Shown: positions 34,038-42,064 of the stretch, in pieces | Layout: each line of letters opens with the position of its first letter | How positions within the stretch are numbered: position 1 is the stretch's first letter | Assembly: GCF_019599545.1 (NCBI RefSeq) | Contig: NZ_JAIEZV010000001.1 | Span: 1,054,001 to 1,118,000 of the forward strand | Direction of reading: 5' to 3' | Length of the DNA stretch: 64,000 nucleotides | From: Halobacillus sp. Nhm2S1 | Lineage (GTDB): Bacteria > Bacillota > Bacilli > Bacillales > Halobacillaceae | Position numbers and translations under genes: made by a program | The notes under the pieces: generated by a model | Database searches by the model: none | What the model was told of the DNA's origin: nothing | The model's input: the letters and a program-made list of their open reading frames with translations, nothing else

Positions 34038-35039
34038 TTAATAGACCATATCAAGAAAGTCTTCCTTGCTGATTTTACCTAGATAATGAGAAATATCCAC
34101 ATCACCTAGAGCTTCAGAGATCGCCTGGCGTTCATACTTCGTACCAATGAGTATTTCTTCAACCTCGTTGATGTCTCCAACACCAAAGAAATCCCCAAAG
34201 ATCTTCGCGTTCTGGATATGCCCTTTGGCTACATCCAGGCGAATGTCATAGCTTCCCGCACCTTCAATTCGTTTCGTATGCTGGATGTTGAATTTCGGAG
34301 ACTTGCCATAATTCCAATCCCAATTTTTGTAGCGTTCTTCCGCAAGATTGTAAATGTTATCCCAATCTTCTTTTGTCAACTTATATTGAGGAACATCCTT
34401 CACATCTTCGACATCGAAAATATAGCGGAGAATCAAGTTCTTGAACTCTTCCATAGATATCTTGTCATCAAGGAATTCAGAGATGTTTGCGACACGACTT
34501 CGAATCGATTTAATTCCTTTCGACTTGATCTTCTCCGTTTTCACATTAAGAGCAGAAACAACGTTCTCAATTTCTGAATCAAGCATCAATGTGCCATGAC
34601 TGAACATGCGGCCCCGGGTTGAGAATTGAGCATTCCCTGATATTTTCCGACCATCTTCTGCCACAATATCATTTCGCCCGGACAGTTCTGCGTTTACACC
34701 CAACTTCTTCAATGCTTCCGTTACCGGTTTGGTGAATTTAGCGAAATCATGAAAACTGTCCCCATCGTCCTTTGTAATGAAACTGAAGTTCAAGTTTCCG
34801 AGATCATGATACACCGCACCTCCGCCAGAGAGACGACGAACAACATGGATCCCGTTCTCCTCTACATAGCTTGTATTGATTTCTTCTACCGTATTTTGGT
34901 TTTTACCAATGATGATGGAAGGTTCGTTGATATAGAACAGTAAGTAAGTGTCGTTGATATCAAGATTTTTTAATGCGTATTCTTCTATGGCCAAGTTAAT
35001 GCGAGGATCGTTAATCCCCTCATGGTCAATAAAAAGCAT
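34038..35039 (-). CDS. lplJ: Lipoate-protein ligase LplJ
   Basis: A 333-residue LplA-type ligase that attaches scavenged lipoate to lipoyl domains of 2-oxoacid dehydrogenases and GcvH. RRLSGGGAVYHDLGNLNFSFI is the lipoyl-AMP binding signature. KIKSKGIKSIRSRVANI and the C-terminal GDFFGVGD complete the family pattern. The start at MLFIDHEG has AAAGGA eight bases upstream; an ATG three codons earlier has no space for a ribosome-binding site. Confidence 0.94.
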   Translation of the reverse strand: MLFIDHEGINDPRINLAIEEYALKNLDINDTYLLFYINEPSIIIGKNQNTVEEINTSYVEENGIHVVRRLSGGGAVYHDLGNLNFSFITKDDGDSFHDFAKFTKPVTEALKKLGVNAELSGRNDIVAEDGRKISGNAQFSTRGRMFSHGTLMLDSEIENVVSALNVKTEKIKSKGIKSIRSRVANISEFLDDKISMEEFKNLILRYIFDVEDVKDVPQYKLTKEDWDNIYNLAEERYKNWDWNYGKSPKFNIQHTKRIEGAGSYDIRLDVAKGHIQNAKIFGDFFGVGDINEVEEILIGTKYERQAISEALGDVDISHYLGKISKEDFLDMVY

Positions 35040-35105
35040 GCGTTTCATCCTTTCAGTCCGTATTGTCCATGTACCATTGTAATCGTTTAAGGACGTGGAG
35101 ACAAT

Positions 35106-35837
35106 TCATTTACTCCAAGTCAGGCCTTCGTCCGCCAGTTGAATGGTTCCGCCGAAGATATCTTCCGCTTCCTGACGCAACTTCGTCAACTGCCCAAAAT
35201 GCGGCAGATGACTAAGCCACAAGTTTTTCACATTGGCCTCTTCAGCAATAGTGGCTGCTTCCGTACTCGTCATATGACCAGCTTTCTTCCCGTCCATGCC
35301 TTTATAAAAGTTTGTATCTGTAATAAGAAGATCTGCATTTCTTGCAAATGTCGCCCACTCTTTAAAATAGCTAGTATCTGCTGTGTAAACCGCCGTGTCG
35401 TCACCATCAGAAATCCGCATACCATAACAAGGTACTGGGTGATTTGTTTTTTGAAATTGGATGGAGAAAGGCCCTACTTCCAACGTTTTATCGGGATCAT
35501 AAGCTATTCCCTTTGTATATTGATGTGTTAGTGTGTCAAACTTCTTTTTCTCCTCTTTATGGCCATAGATTGGGAGCGTTTCATTTGTCTCTGCAAGGGT
35601 ATTCTGAACAAGACAGGCATATTGAAGGGGCCCAATATCCGCAACGTGGTCATGGTGATAATGAGAAAGGACGACCGCATCCAAGTCATCGACCTTCTTA
35701 AATTGTTGCAGTCGTGATAACACACCACTTCCACAGTCGATTAGCATCGAAAAACCATCTTTTTCAAATAAATAGCCAGAAGTAGCACTGCCCGCTGCAG
35801 GGTAAGCCCCCCAATAACCGATGATTGTCACTTTCAT
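35106..35837 (-). CDS. yhfI: Metallo-beta-lactamase fold hydrolase YhfI
   Basis: A 243-residue protein. LSHYHHDHVADIGP is the HxHxDH metal site, VYTADTSYFKEW and TDTNFYKGMDGKKAGHMTS carry further ligands, and LWLSHLPHFG lies near the end. It resembles RNase Z-like members of the fold; the substrate is unknown. The start has AGGAG eight bases upstream. The order lcfB-lplJ-yhfI-yhfH is as in B. subtilis. Confidence 0.88.
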   Translation of the reverse strand: MKVTIIGYWGAYPAAGSATSGYLFEKDGFSMLIDCGSGVLSRLQQFKKVDDLDAVVLSHYHHDHVADIGPLQYACLVQNTLAETNETLPIYGHKEEKKKFDTLTHQYTKGIAYDPDKTLEVGPFSIQFQKTNHPVPCYGMRISDGDDTAVYTADTSYFKEWATFARNADLLITDTNFYKGMDGKKAGHMTSTEAATIAEEANVKNLWLSHLPHFGQLTKLRQEAEDIFGGTIQLADEGLTWSK

Positions 35838-35891
35838 TTTCATCACTCCTAAAACTTTTTGCCTAATTACACATTGTTTTATAACAGATGG

Positions 35892-35920
35892 TTGATTTCT
35901 GAATATTGTTATAATACAAT
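35892..35920 (+). promoter_or_regulatory. Sigma-A promoter of yhfH
   Basis: TTGATT (35892-35897), 17-bp spacer, TACAAT (35915-35920), 37 bp upstream of the yhfH start. Confidence 0.65.
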
Positions 35921-35957
35921 GGTTTTACATTAAAAATTAATTGGAGGCGATTTACAG

Positions 35958-36086
35958 ATGATGAGTGTTCTTGAGTTCTTCCGTAATCTTCCGAAAAAGC
36001 ACTGCTCCAACTGTGGGAATGTGATCCAGGAAAAAGCTGACTGCTACGGCAACATTTGCGACGAATGTGACCACCCGGCCCGCTAA
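35958..36086 (+). CDS. yhfH: Small zinc-ribbon-like protein YhfH
   Basis: A 42-residue protein starting MMSVLEFFRNLPKKHC with two CxxC pairs (CSNCG and CDECD) spaced like a zinc ribbon. GGAGG precedes the start, a promoter lies upstream and a terminator downstream, so it is an independent unit. It corresponds to B. subtilis YhfH, of unknown function. Confidence 0.85.
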   Translation: MMSVLEFFRNLPKKHCSNCGNVIQEKADCYGNICDECDHPAR

Positions 36087-36130
36087 GTCTAGTATTCCAC
36101 AAAAAACATAACAAAGAACATCAGAATTGG

Positions 36131-36158
36131 AGCAGCTGTCAAAAGCTGCTATTTTTTT
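36131..36158 (+). terminator. yhfH terminator
   Basis: AGCAGCT (36131-36137) pairs with AGCTGCT (36144-36150), followed by seven T residues. Confidence 0.85.
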
Positions 36159-36160
36159 GC

Positions 36161-36190
36161 CCTTTTCTCCCTTTTCTCCCTTTTCTCCCT
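36161..36190. repeat. Tandem 10-bp repeat
   Basis: Three perfect copies of CCTTTTCTCC stand between the yhfH terminator and repeat copy H. A pyrimidine tract of this kind can arise by slippage; no role is evident. Confidence 0.7.
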
Positions 36191-36200
36191 CTTCCATAAA

Positions 36201-36300
36201 GGAGGCTCATCACTCGCCCACGGAAAGCGAACCTTTTCCCGTAGCTCCTAAATCCACACAGACATCTTGAAACTAAGTCTTCCACAAACCTGCCATATAG
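36201..36300. repeat. Dispersed repeat, partial copy (copy H)
   Basis: The end TCTTGAAACTAAGTCTTC (36265-36282) is followed by the L-flank CCTGCCATATAG. Internal CGCCCACGGAAAGCGAACC and CGTAGCTCCTAAATCCACA match other copies. The other terminus is lost or unrecognisable. It ends about 17 bp from the lacI-family gene terminator. Confidence 0.65.
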
Positions 36301-36316
36301 CGAAATAACTCAACAA

Positions 36317-36362
36317 AAAAACTATCCATCCGGCAGGCGATGCTACTGGATGGATAGTTTTT
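36317..36362. terminator. Terminator overlapping the LacI-family stop
   Basis: AAAAACTATCCATCC (36317-36331) pairs with GGATGGATAGTTTTT (36348-36362). The right arm covers the last codons of the regulator gene. Confidence 0.8.
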
Positions 36363-37359
36363 TTCGTTTTGTGGAATTTCTTACAAGCAGCCGATGAGGA
36401 TATACATATCTGTTCGGGGGAAGAGAACCAGGATGTAACAGTTGCTGGATTAAAACTTCCACCGTCTTATCAGCCATTTGCTTCACAGGTTGTTCCACTG
36501 TTGTAACAGAAGGAACCATCAATAAAGAAATCATCTGATTGTCAAAACCTACGACAGCTAAATCGTCAGGAATTACCCAATCGGATGAGGAAGTAGCTTC
36601 ATAAATCAAGCCGGCAGCAACCTCGTCGCTTCCAGTAAACACTCCATCTACATGCGGAAGCTCATCTTTAATCATATGAAAGACTTTTTGACCATCACTA
36701 ACATCCATGGCCCAGTCAATCGCTAAATCGTTCTGAAAAGAAAGTCCATATTCAGACAAAGCTTCGATAAAACCTTCTTTCCGTTTTTTTGATAAGTGGC
36801 TCTCCGGACCACCACTTACATAGGAAATGTGTGTGCATCCCTGTTCCAACAGGTGAGTCGTCGCCTCGTATGCCGCTTGCTTGTGATCCATATGAATCAT
36901 GGGAATGCTGGACTCGTCCATATATTCATTGCAAAATACAATGGGGCCACATTCTAGAAAAGGTTTGACATCTTCCCATTCATTAACAAGTGATGCCATA
37001 ATCACACCGTCCACTTGCTTTGTCTTCAATAATTGTAAGTAGTCCATTTCTTTTTTCTTGGAATCATGTGTTTGACAGACGATTACTTGATATCCCCACT
37101 CAGACGCCCTTTCCTCCATCGCCTCTATTAAATTACCGAAAAAAGGGTTCGTCAGGCGTGGTAAGAGAACGGCAATGGTTTCCGTCTTTTGACTTCGAAG
37201 GCGACGGGCGGAAGAATTGGGGACATAGCCAAGGTCGTTCATGGCTTGAATGATTCGCTGTCTTTTTTCATCTGTCACGTATGGCTGATCATTGATGACT
37301 CGGGAGACCGTTGTCCTCGATAATCCAGCCAGTTTCGCTACATCTTCAATCGTAGCCAT
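36343..37359 (-). CDS. LacI-family transcriptional regulator
   Basis: A 338-residue repressor. MATIEDVAKLAGLSRTTVSR is the LacI helix-turn-helix, followed by the hinge YVPNSSARRLRSQKT and a periplasmic-binding-like sensor domain (VDGVFTGSDEVAAGLI, VVGFDNQ). It faces a nucleoside hydrolase gene across a region with a 14-bp LacI/cre-type operator. It may control that gene in response to ribose or a nucleoside, which is inference. The chosen start has AAGGGGGAG upstream. Confidence 0.9.
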   Translation of the reverse strand: MATIEDVAKLAGLSRTTVSRVINDQPYVTDEKRQRIIQAMNDLGYVPNSSARRLRSQKTETIAVLLPRLTNPFFGNLIEAMEERASEWGYQVIVCQTHDSKKKEMDYLQLLKTKQVDGVIMASLVNEWEDVKPFLECGPIVFCNEYMDESSIPMIHMDHKQAAYEATTHLLEQGCTHISYVSGGPESHLSKKRKEGFIEALSEYGLSFQNDLAIDWAMDVSDGQKVFHMIKDELPHVDGVFTGSDEVAAGLIYEATSSSDWVIPDDLAVVGFDNQMISLLMVPSVTTVEQPVKQMADKTVEVLIQQLLHPGSLPPNRYVYPHRLLVRNSTKRKKLSIQ

Positions 37360-37383
37360 ACTTACTCCCCCTTGATGCTTTCT

Positions 37384-37397
37384 TGAAAACGTTTCCA
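37384..37397. promoter_or_regulatory. cre/LacI-type operator between regulator and nucleoside hydrolase
   Basis: TGAAAACGTTTCCA within TTGAAAACGTTTCCAA fits the CcpA cre consensus well and equally the AANCGNTT core used by many LacI-family repressors. It lies 25 bp upstream of the regulator start, so it may be an autoregulatory site, a cre or both. Confidence 0.65.
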
Positions 37398-37544
37398 ATT
37401 TTAATCATACTAATCATTCGGTTTTCTTGCAAGCCCTTTCATAAGTTGAAATACATTTTGCTAACGTCTTAAGAATGTGTGATGGCCTTAAATACATATT
37501 CCGCTTACACCTTTAATAAAATGGAAACAGGAAAATATAGGGAG

Positions 37545-38489
37545 ATGGTCCACCTGAGAAAAGTATTGATCATCGCAGATCCTGGTGTTGATGATGCATT
37601 TGCGATTATGTATGCCCTTCTTCATCCTGAGATTGAAGTCGTGGGAATCGTTGCAGAATATGGGAACGTCAGTCAGGAAATTGCCTTAAGAAACACAGCT
37701 TACCTGCTGCAATTGGCTAATAAGAGCGATATCCCAATGATTAAAGGTGCAGATAAACCTCTGACAGGCACAGATCCGGAGTTTTTCTTTGATATACATG
37801 GAGCCCATGGCCTCGGAGAAGTCATCCCAGCCGTTCAGACACCTGACCATGAGCGTTTTCAGAAAGTTTACGAACTAATCCATACATATGGGAAAGATTT
37901 AACGATCATAAACCTCTCTCGCTTAACTTCACTCGCTCTTACGTACATTCAATCTGAAAGTAACATCGATAAAGCAGGGGATGTTTATGTCATGGGCGGT
38001 GCCTTCTTCGTACCTGGTAATCGTACTCCAATAGCAGAAGCAAATATCTACGGAGACCCTCAAGCCGCTAAAATCGTAGCTGCTCATGGAGAGAATGTCA
38101 CCTTTGTCCCTTTGAATATCAGCAACCGTGCAGTTATTCCCTTGGATACGATAAAGAAAGTGGCTGTTGAAAACGATACACCCTTTTCAAAAATCATTTA
38201 TCCCATTATGGATTACTACAGTAACCAATACGAATCCATCATCCCTGGAATTGATGGCGCACCTCTTCATGATGTTACGTTATTCTCCTATTTAATGAAT
38301 CCTAAAGACTATAAAGTCGTAGAACGTCAAGTAAGTGTGAATGCGATCGGGCCATCAAAAGGACTCACCTATGCTGACTTCCGCCCTGCACCTGATTTTA
38401 TTGAAGATTATCCCATGCACAATATCATTATCGACTTCAACCGAGAGGCCTTTATCAAAGACTTTGTCAGAATCATGACAGCCAACTAG
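37545..38489 (+). CDS. Inosine-uridine preferring nucleoside hydrolase family protein
   Basis: About 314 residues of the IunH family, which cleave nucleosides to base and ribose. The calcium-binding start IADPGVDDAFAIMYAL, DIHGAHGLGE, VMGGAFFVPGNRTPIAEANI and DGAPLHDVT carry the family motifs. The start is uncertain: the ATG at 37545 has AGGGAG abutting it with no spacer, a CTG at 37554 has ideal spacing, and ATGs at 37521 and 37482 lack a ribosome-binding site. The neighbouring LacI-type gene may regulate it. Confidence 0.88.
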   Translation: MVHLRKVLIIADPGVDDAFAIMYALLHPEIEVVGIVAEYGNVSQEIALRNTAYLLQLANKSDIPMIKGADKPLTGTDPEFFFDIHGAHGLGEVIPAVQTPDHERFQKVYELIHTYGKDLTIINLSRLTSLALTYIQSESNIDKAGDVYVMGGAFFVPGNRTPIAEANIYGDPQAAKIVAAHGENVTFVPLNISNRAVIPLDTIKKVAVENDTPFSKIIYPIMDYYSNQYESIIPGIDGAPLHDVTLFSYLMNPKDYKVVERQVSVNAIGPSKGLTYADFRPAPDFIEDYPMHNIIIDFNREAFIKDFVRIMTAN

Positions 38490-38510
38490 TTTAAAAAGGA
38501 ATGGATAAAA

Positions 38511-38543
38511 AAAAGGAAGCATTCCTGAGAATGCTTCCTTTTT
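38511..38543. terminator. Terminator between nucleoside hydrolase and hemY
   Basis: AAAAGGAAGCATTC (38511-38524) pairs with GAATGCTTCCTTTT (38529-38542). T-runs are present on both strands. Confidence 0.9.
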
Positions 38544-39948
38544 ATTGATAGAGATAGTCTATAACATTCTGGACAGCCGCTTCTCCCTGGTCGATGCAAT
38601 CGGGCAGACCGATGCCGCGGTAGGAACCACCTGCAAGGTAAACGCCTGGAAGAGCTTTCTCCATTTGTTCCGTAATCTCATTCACCCTCTGTTTGTGGCC
38701 GACCGTATATTGAGGCATCGCATCGTACCAACGGGTGACGATCGAGAATTCAGGTTTGGCTGTGATGTTCATCGTCTTGTTCAAGTCCTTCAGTACGATT
38801 TCTTCAATCTCTTCATCCGTTTTTCGAACCACTTCCTGATCGGAGGGTTTCCCTACGTAACACCTCAGAAGAACTTTCCCTTCAGGTGTCGAATGGGGCC
38901 ACTTTTTATGTGTCCAAGTACAAGCGGTGATCCGGAAGTCACTGTTTCTTGAGACGACAAAACCTGTTCCGTCGATATCCTTTTTAATGGCTGACGCATC
39001 GAAAGCCATGGCGACGTTTGCCACAGAAGTAGCATTGGTTTCTTTGAATGGTTCTAGAAAGTCATACTGAGACAGCATGCGTTGTACGGCATAATGGGGA
39101 GCTGCTAATATAACCGCATCTGCCTCTGTTACCGTTCCATCACTTAACAAAAGGTGATAGCCATTGATTTTTTTCTCTATATGATCCACTTTCACGCCTG
39201 TTTGGACAGTTCCAGGTTCCAATCTTTCTTCAATGGCTTCCACAAGAGACCCGAGGCCGTTTCTTAATGTACGGAACATACTCGGTTTCTTTTCACCTTT
39301 TTTCGATTTCTTCATCGGATACGTCTGACGCAGTCCTTTAATGAGACTTCCGTATTCCTGTTCCAGTTTGTAGAAGTTAGGAAACGTGGATTGCAGGCTC
39401 AAGCGATCGATATTTCCTGCATAAATACCAGATAAAAGCGGTTCTATTAGGTTTTCAACGACTTCATTCCCAAGTCTTCTCCGGAAAAACAACCCAAGGG
39501 ATTGATCTCCCTCTACTGTTTTTTTCGACTTGACCAAATCTAAAGCAGCTCTCGTTTTTCCGACAGGACTGAATAGCCCGGAGAAAAGAAATGGACGGAC
39601 CCTTGTCGGAATCCCCATAAAAGAACCACTTGGCATTTTATGAAGTTTACCGTTCACCAAAATGTAGGACTGACCTGTACCATTGGGAACAAGTTCATCC
39701 CCGAGTCCTACTTCTCTCGCAAGGCGTCCGGCACTCTCTTTACGGGCGAGAAAAGAATCCGGCCCTCGTTCAATAGTGAAGCCATCTTTTTGGACCGTAT
39801 CAATCTTTCCACCCAGGTGGTCGCTGCATTCCAATAACTGAACATCCAAAGAATAGCCTTGCTCGCGGGCTTCTTTTTGCAAGTAGTAAGCAGAGGTTAA
39901 CCCTGAGATTCCTCCACCTACGACGACGACACGCTTTTTTTCTACCAT
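38542..39948 (-). CDS. hemY: Coproporphyrinogen III oxidase (HemY/CgoX)
   Basis: A 468-residue FAD enzyme. VVVVGGGISGLTSAYYLQ is the dinucleotide-binding motif, KDGFTIERGPDSFLARK and the C-terminal GGSYRGIGLPDCIDQG are typical of Gram-positive HemY. In Firmicutes it oxidises coproporphyrinogen III to coproporphyrin III in the coproporphyrin-dependent haem route. It is last in hemE-hemH-hemY, 7 bp after hemH. Confidence 0.95.
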   Translation of the reverse strand: MVEKKRVVVVGGGISGLTSAYYLQKEAREQGYSLDVQLLECSDHLGGKIDTVQKDGFTIERGPDSFLARKESAGRLAREVGLGDELVPNGTGQSYILVNGKLHKMPSGSFMGIPTRVRPFLFSGLFSPVGKTRAALDLVKSKKTVEGDQSLGLFFRRRLGNEVVENLIEPLLSGIYAGNIDRLSLQSTFPNFYKLEQEYGSLIKGLRQTYPMKKSKKGEKKPSMFRTLRNGLGSLVEAIEERLEPGTVQTGVKVDHIEKKINGYHLLLSDGTVTEADAVILAAPHYAVQRMLSQYDFLEPFKETNATSVANVAMAFDASAIKKDIDGTGFVVSRNSDFRITACTWTHKKWPHSTPEGKVLLRCYVGKPSDQEVVRKTDEEIEEIVLKDLNKTMNITAKPEFSIVTRWYDAMPQYTVGHKQRVNEITEQMEKALPGVYLAGGSYRGIGLPDCIDQGEAAVQNVIDYLYQ

Positions 39949-39955
39949 ATGAAAT

Positions 39956-40885
39956 CTACTCTTTCACTTTATCCAAGACGACATCAGCAAGTGTCTGGAT
40001 AAACTTTGGATGAGTGTTCGGCATCTCCGGGCGATAGTAGTCTGCTCCGACTTTATCACACACGACTTTACACTCGTAGTCATTATCATAGAGGACTTCC
40101 AAGTGATCGGATACAAATCCAACAGGCGCGTACACAAAACTGCGGTATCCTTTTTCATGATAAAGGTCTTCTGTTAAATCCTGTACGTCCGGGCCGATCC
40201 ATGGATCTGGTGTGTTGCCTTCACTTTGCCAGCCGATTTCATATTGAGTAATTCCGGTAGCTTCTGAAATTAGTTCTGCGGTTTTTTTCAATTGATCTGG
40301 ATAAGGGTCTCCCCCTTCCAAAATCTTCATCGGCAAACTGTGAGCGGAGACAATCAGGCAGGCTTTCTCCTTTTCGTCTTCCGTCATCTTGGAGTACTCC
40401 GCTTCAATGACATCTTTCCAATAGTCGATAAACCCAGGCGCGTCATACCAGCTTTCTACAGAACGAATAGAAATCCCGTGCTTATCAGCTTCTTCTTTGG
40501 CTCGACCATTGTATGATTTCACGCTGTACGTAGAGTAATGAGGAGCAAGAACGATGGAAACGGCTTCTTCTATCCCATCTTCAGCCATCTGAGCAACCGC
40601 ATCCTCTACAAACGGTTCAATGTGCTTCAGGCCAAGGTAAACTTTGAATTCTACCTCATCCTGCTTTTCATTCAATGCATCCTTCAATGCTTCCGCCTGA
40701 TCATCTGTAATACGCGCAAGTGGAGAAATGCCGCCAATGGCATCATAACGATCACGCAAATCCTGAAGCATTTCATCGGAAGGCTTACGTCCGCGTCGGA
40801 TATGTGTGTAATACCTTTCTAGATCTTCTTCCTTGTAAGGCGTCCCATAGGCCATTACTAATAATCCCATTTGTTTTTTTGCCAT
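39956..40885 (-). CDS. hemH: Coproporphyrin III ferrochelatase (HemH/CpfC)
   Basis: A 309-residue ferrochelatase, same length as in B. subtilis. [26 protein letters not shown] is the N-terminal signature, [16 protein letters not shown] contains the catalytic His, and [12 protein letters not shown] is the C-terminal motif. It inserts iron into coproporphyrin III. It lies between hemE and hemY in one operon. Confidence 0.95.
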   Translation of the reverse strand: MAKKQMGLLVMAYGTPYKEEDLERYYTHIRRGRKPSDEMLQDLRDRYDAIGGISPLARITDDQAEALKDALNEKQDEVEFKVYLGLKHIEPFVEDAVAQMAEDGIEEAVSIVLAPHYSTYSVKSYNGRAKEEADKHGISIRSVESWYDAPGFIDYWKDVIEAEYSKMTEDEKEKACLIVSAHSLPMKILEGGDPYPDQLKKTAELISEATGITQYEIGWQSEGNTPDPWIGPDVQDLTEDLYHEKGYRSFVYAPVGFVSDHLEVLYDNDYECKVVCDKVGADYYRPEMPNTHPKFIQTLADVVLDKVKE

Positions 40886-40919
40886 GTTCCTTCACCTCTT
40901 CATCTTTTTTAAACCACGA

Positions 40920-41957
40920 TTAGGATTTCTTGGAATAATCATGAATAAGTTGAGTCAGCCGTTTCAATGTTTCCGGTTTGATATCCGGGGTTACACCATG
41001 GCCGAGGTTAAAAATGTGAGCAGGGTGTTGTCTTCCTTCGTCAATGATTTTCTTAGCTCTTTCCTCAATGGTATCCCAGTCCGCTAAGAGCAGCGAAGGA
41101 TCCAGGTTTCCTTGGAGTGGCTTTGTAATCCCTTCATTTCTTGCTTCTGTGATTGACATGCGCCAATCCAGCCCAAGCACATCAACAGGAAGGTCATCCC
41201 ATTCATGAATGAGGTGTCTAGCTCCTACACCGAAAGTGATCAGAGGCACACCTTCCTCTTTCAATTCAGAGAAAATCCGCTGCATCACTGGTTTGATAAA
41301 TGTACGATAATCTTCGACATTCAAAGAGCCAACCCAAGAATCAAAAATCTGAATAGCACTGGCTCCAGCTGCGACCTGTGCCTTTACATAAGCAATGACC
41401 ATATCCGCAAGTTTGTCCATGAGTGCGAACCATGTCATCGGCTCTCTGTACATAAGTGACTTGGTTTTATTGTAATTTTTTGATGGGCCACCTTCAATCA
41501 TATAGCTCGCAAGGGTGAAAGGTGCACCACTGAACCCGATCAATGGGACGGTGAGTTGTTCTTTCGTCAATAGTCGAATCGTGTCCATTACATAAGGCAC
41601 ATCATCTTCAGGGTCGATCGTTCCAAGTTTTTCAATGTCCGCTTTCGACCTTATGGGATTGTGAATAACCGGTCCAATGCCTTTTTTAATTTCCACATCC
41701 ACGCCGATTGCCGGCAGTGGAGACATAATGTCCTTGTAAAGGATCGCCGCATCAACCCCGTACTGCTCCACTGGTAGACGTGTCACATAAGCGCAGAGTT
41801 CAGGGTCATGGGTGATTTCGAATAATGAATACTTTTCTTTCAGTTTGCGATACTCCGGCTGTGAACGCCCGGCCTGCCGCATGAACCAGACAGGGGTATG
41901 ATCTGTCTCTTCCCCTCGGAATGCTTTTAATATCGTGTCATTTTCAATTTTGTTCAT
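40920..41957 (-). CDS. hemE: Uroporphyrinogen decarboxylase
   Basis: A 345-residue enzyme converting uroporphyrinogen III to coproporphyrinogen [20 protein letters not shown] carries the substrate-binding Arg pair, and the C-terminal [11 protein letters not shown] is the second signature. It is the first gene of hemEHY. Confidence 0.95.
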   Translation of the reverse strand: MNKIENDTILKAFRGEETDHTPVWFMRQAGRSQPEYRKLKEKYSLFEITHDPELCAYVTRLPVEQYGVDAAILYKDIMSPLPAIGVDVEIKKGIGPVIHNPIRSKADIEKLGTIDPEDDVPYVMDTIRLLTKEQLTVPLIGFSGAPFTLASYMIEGGPSKNYNKTKSLMYREPMTWFALMDKLADMVIAYVKAQVAAGASAIQIFDSWVGSLNVEDYRTFIKPVMQRIFSELKEEGVPLITFGVGARHLIHEWDDLPVDVLGLDWRMSITEARNEGITKPLQGNLDPSLLLADWDTIEERAKKIIDEGRQHPAHIFNLGHGVTPDIKPETLKRLTQLIHDYSKKS

Positions 41958-42064
41958 CTTCAGAACTCCTTTTCCCGTTCAACATTTATCCGCTTACAAC
42001 TATAACGATTTATTGTACTTCTGTATAGAAAAATGAAACATTTGTCATGATTTTGTGCTTTTTT

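Noticed and set aside
36161-36190. CRISPR-like short repeat
   Set aside because: Three contiguous 10-bp units with no spacers; a slippage-type tandem repeat.
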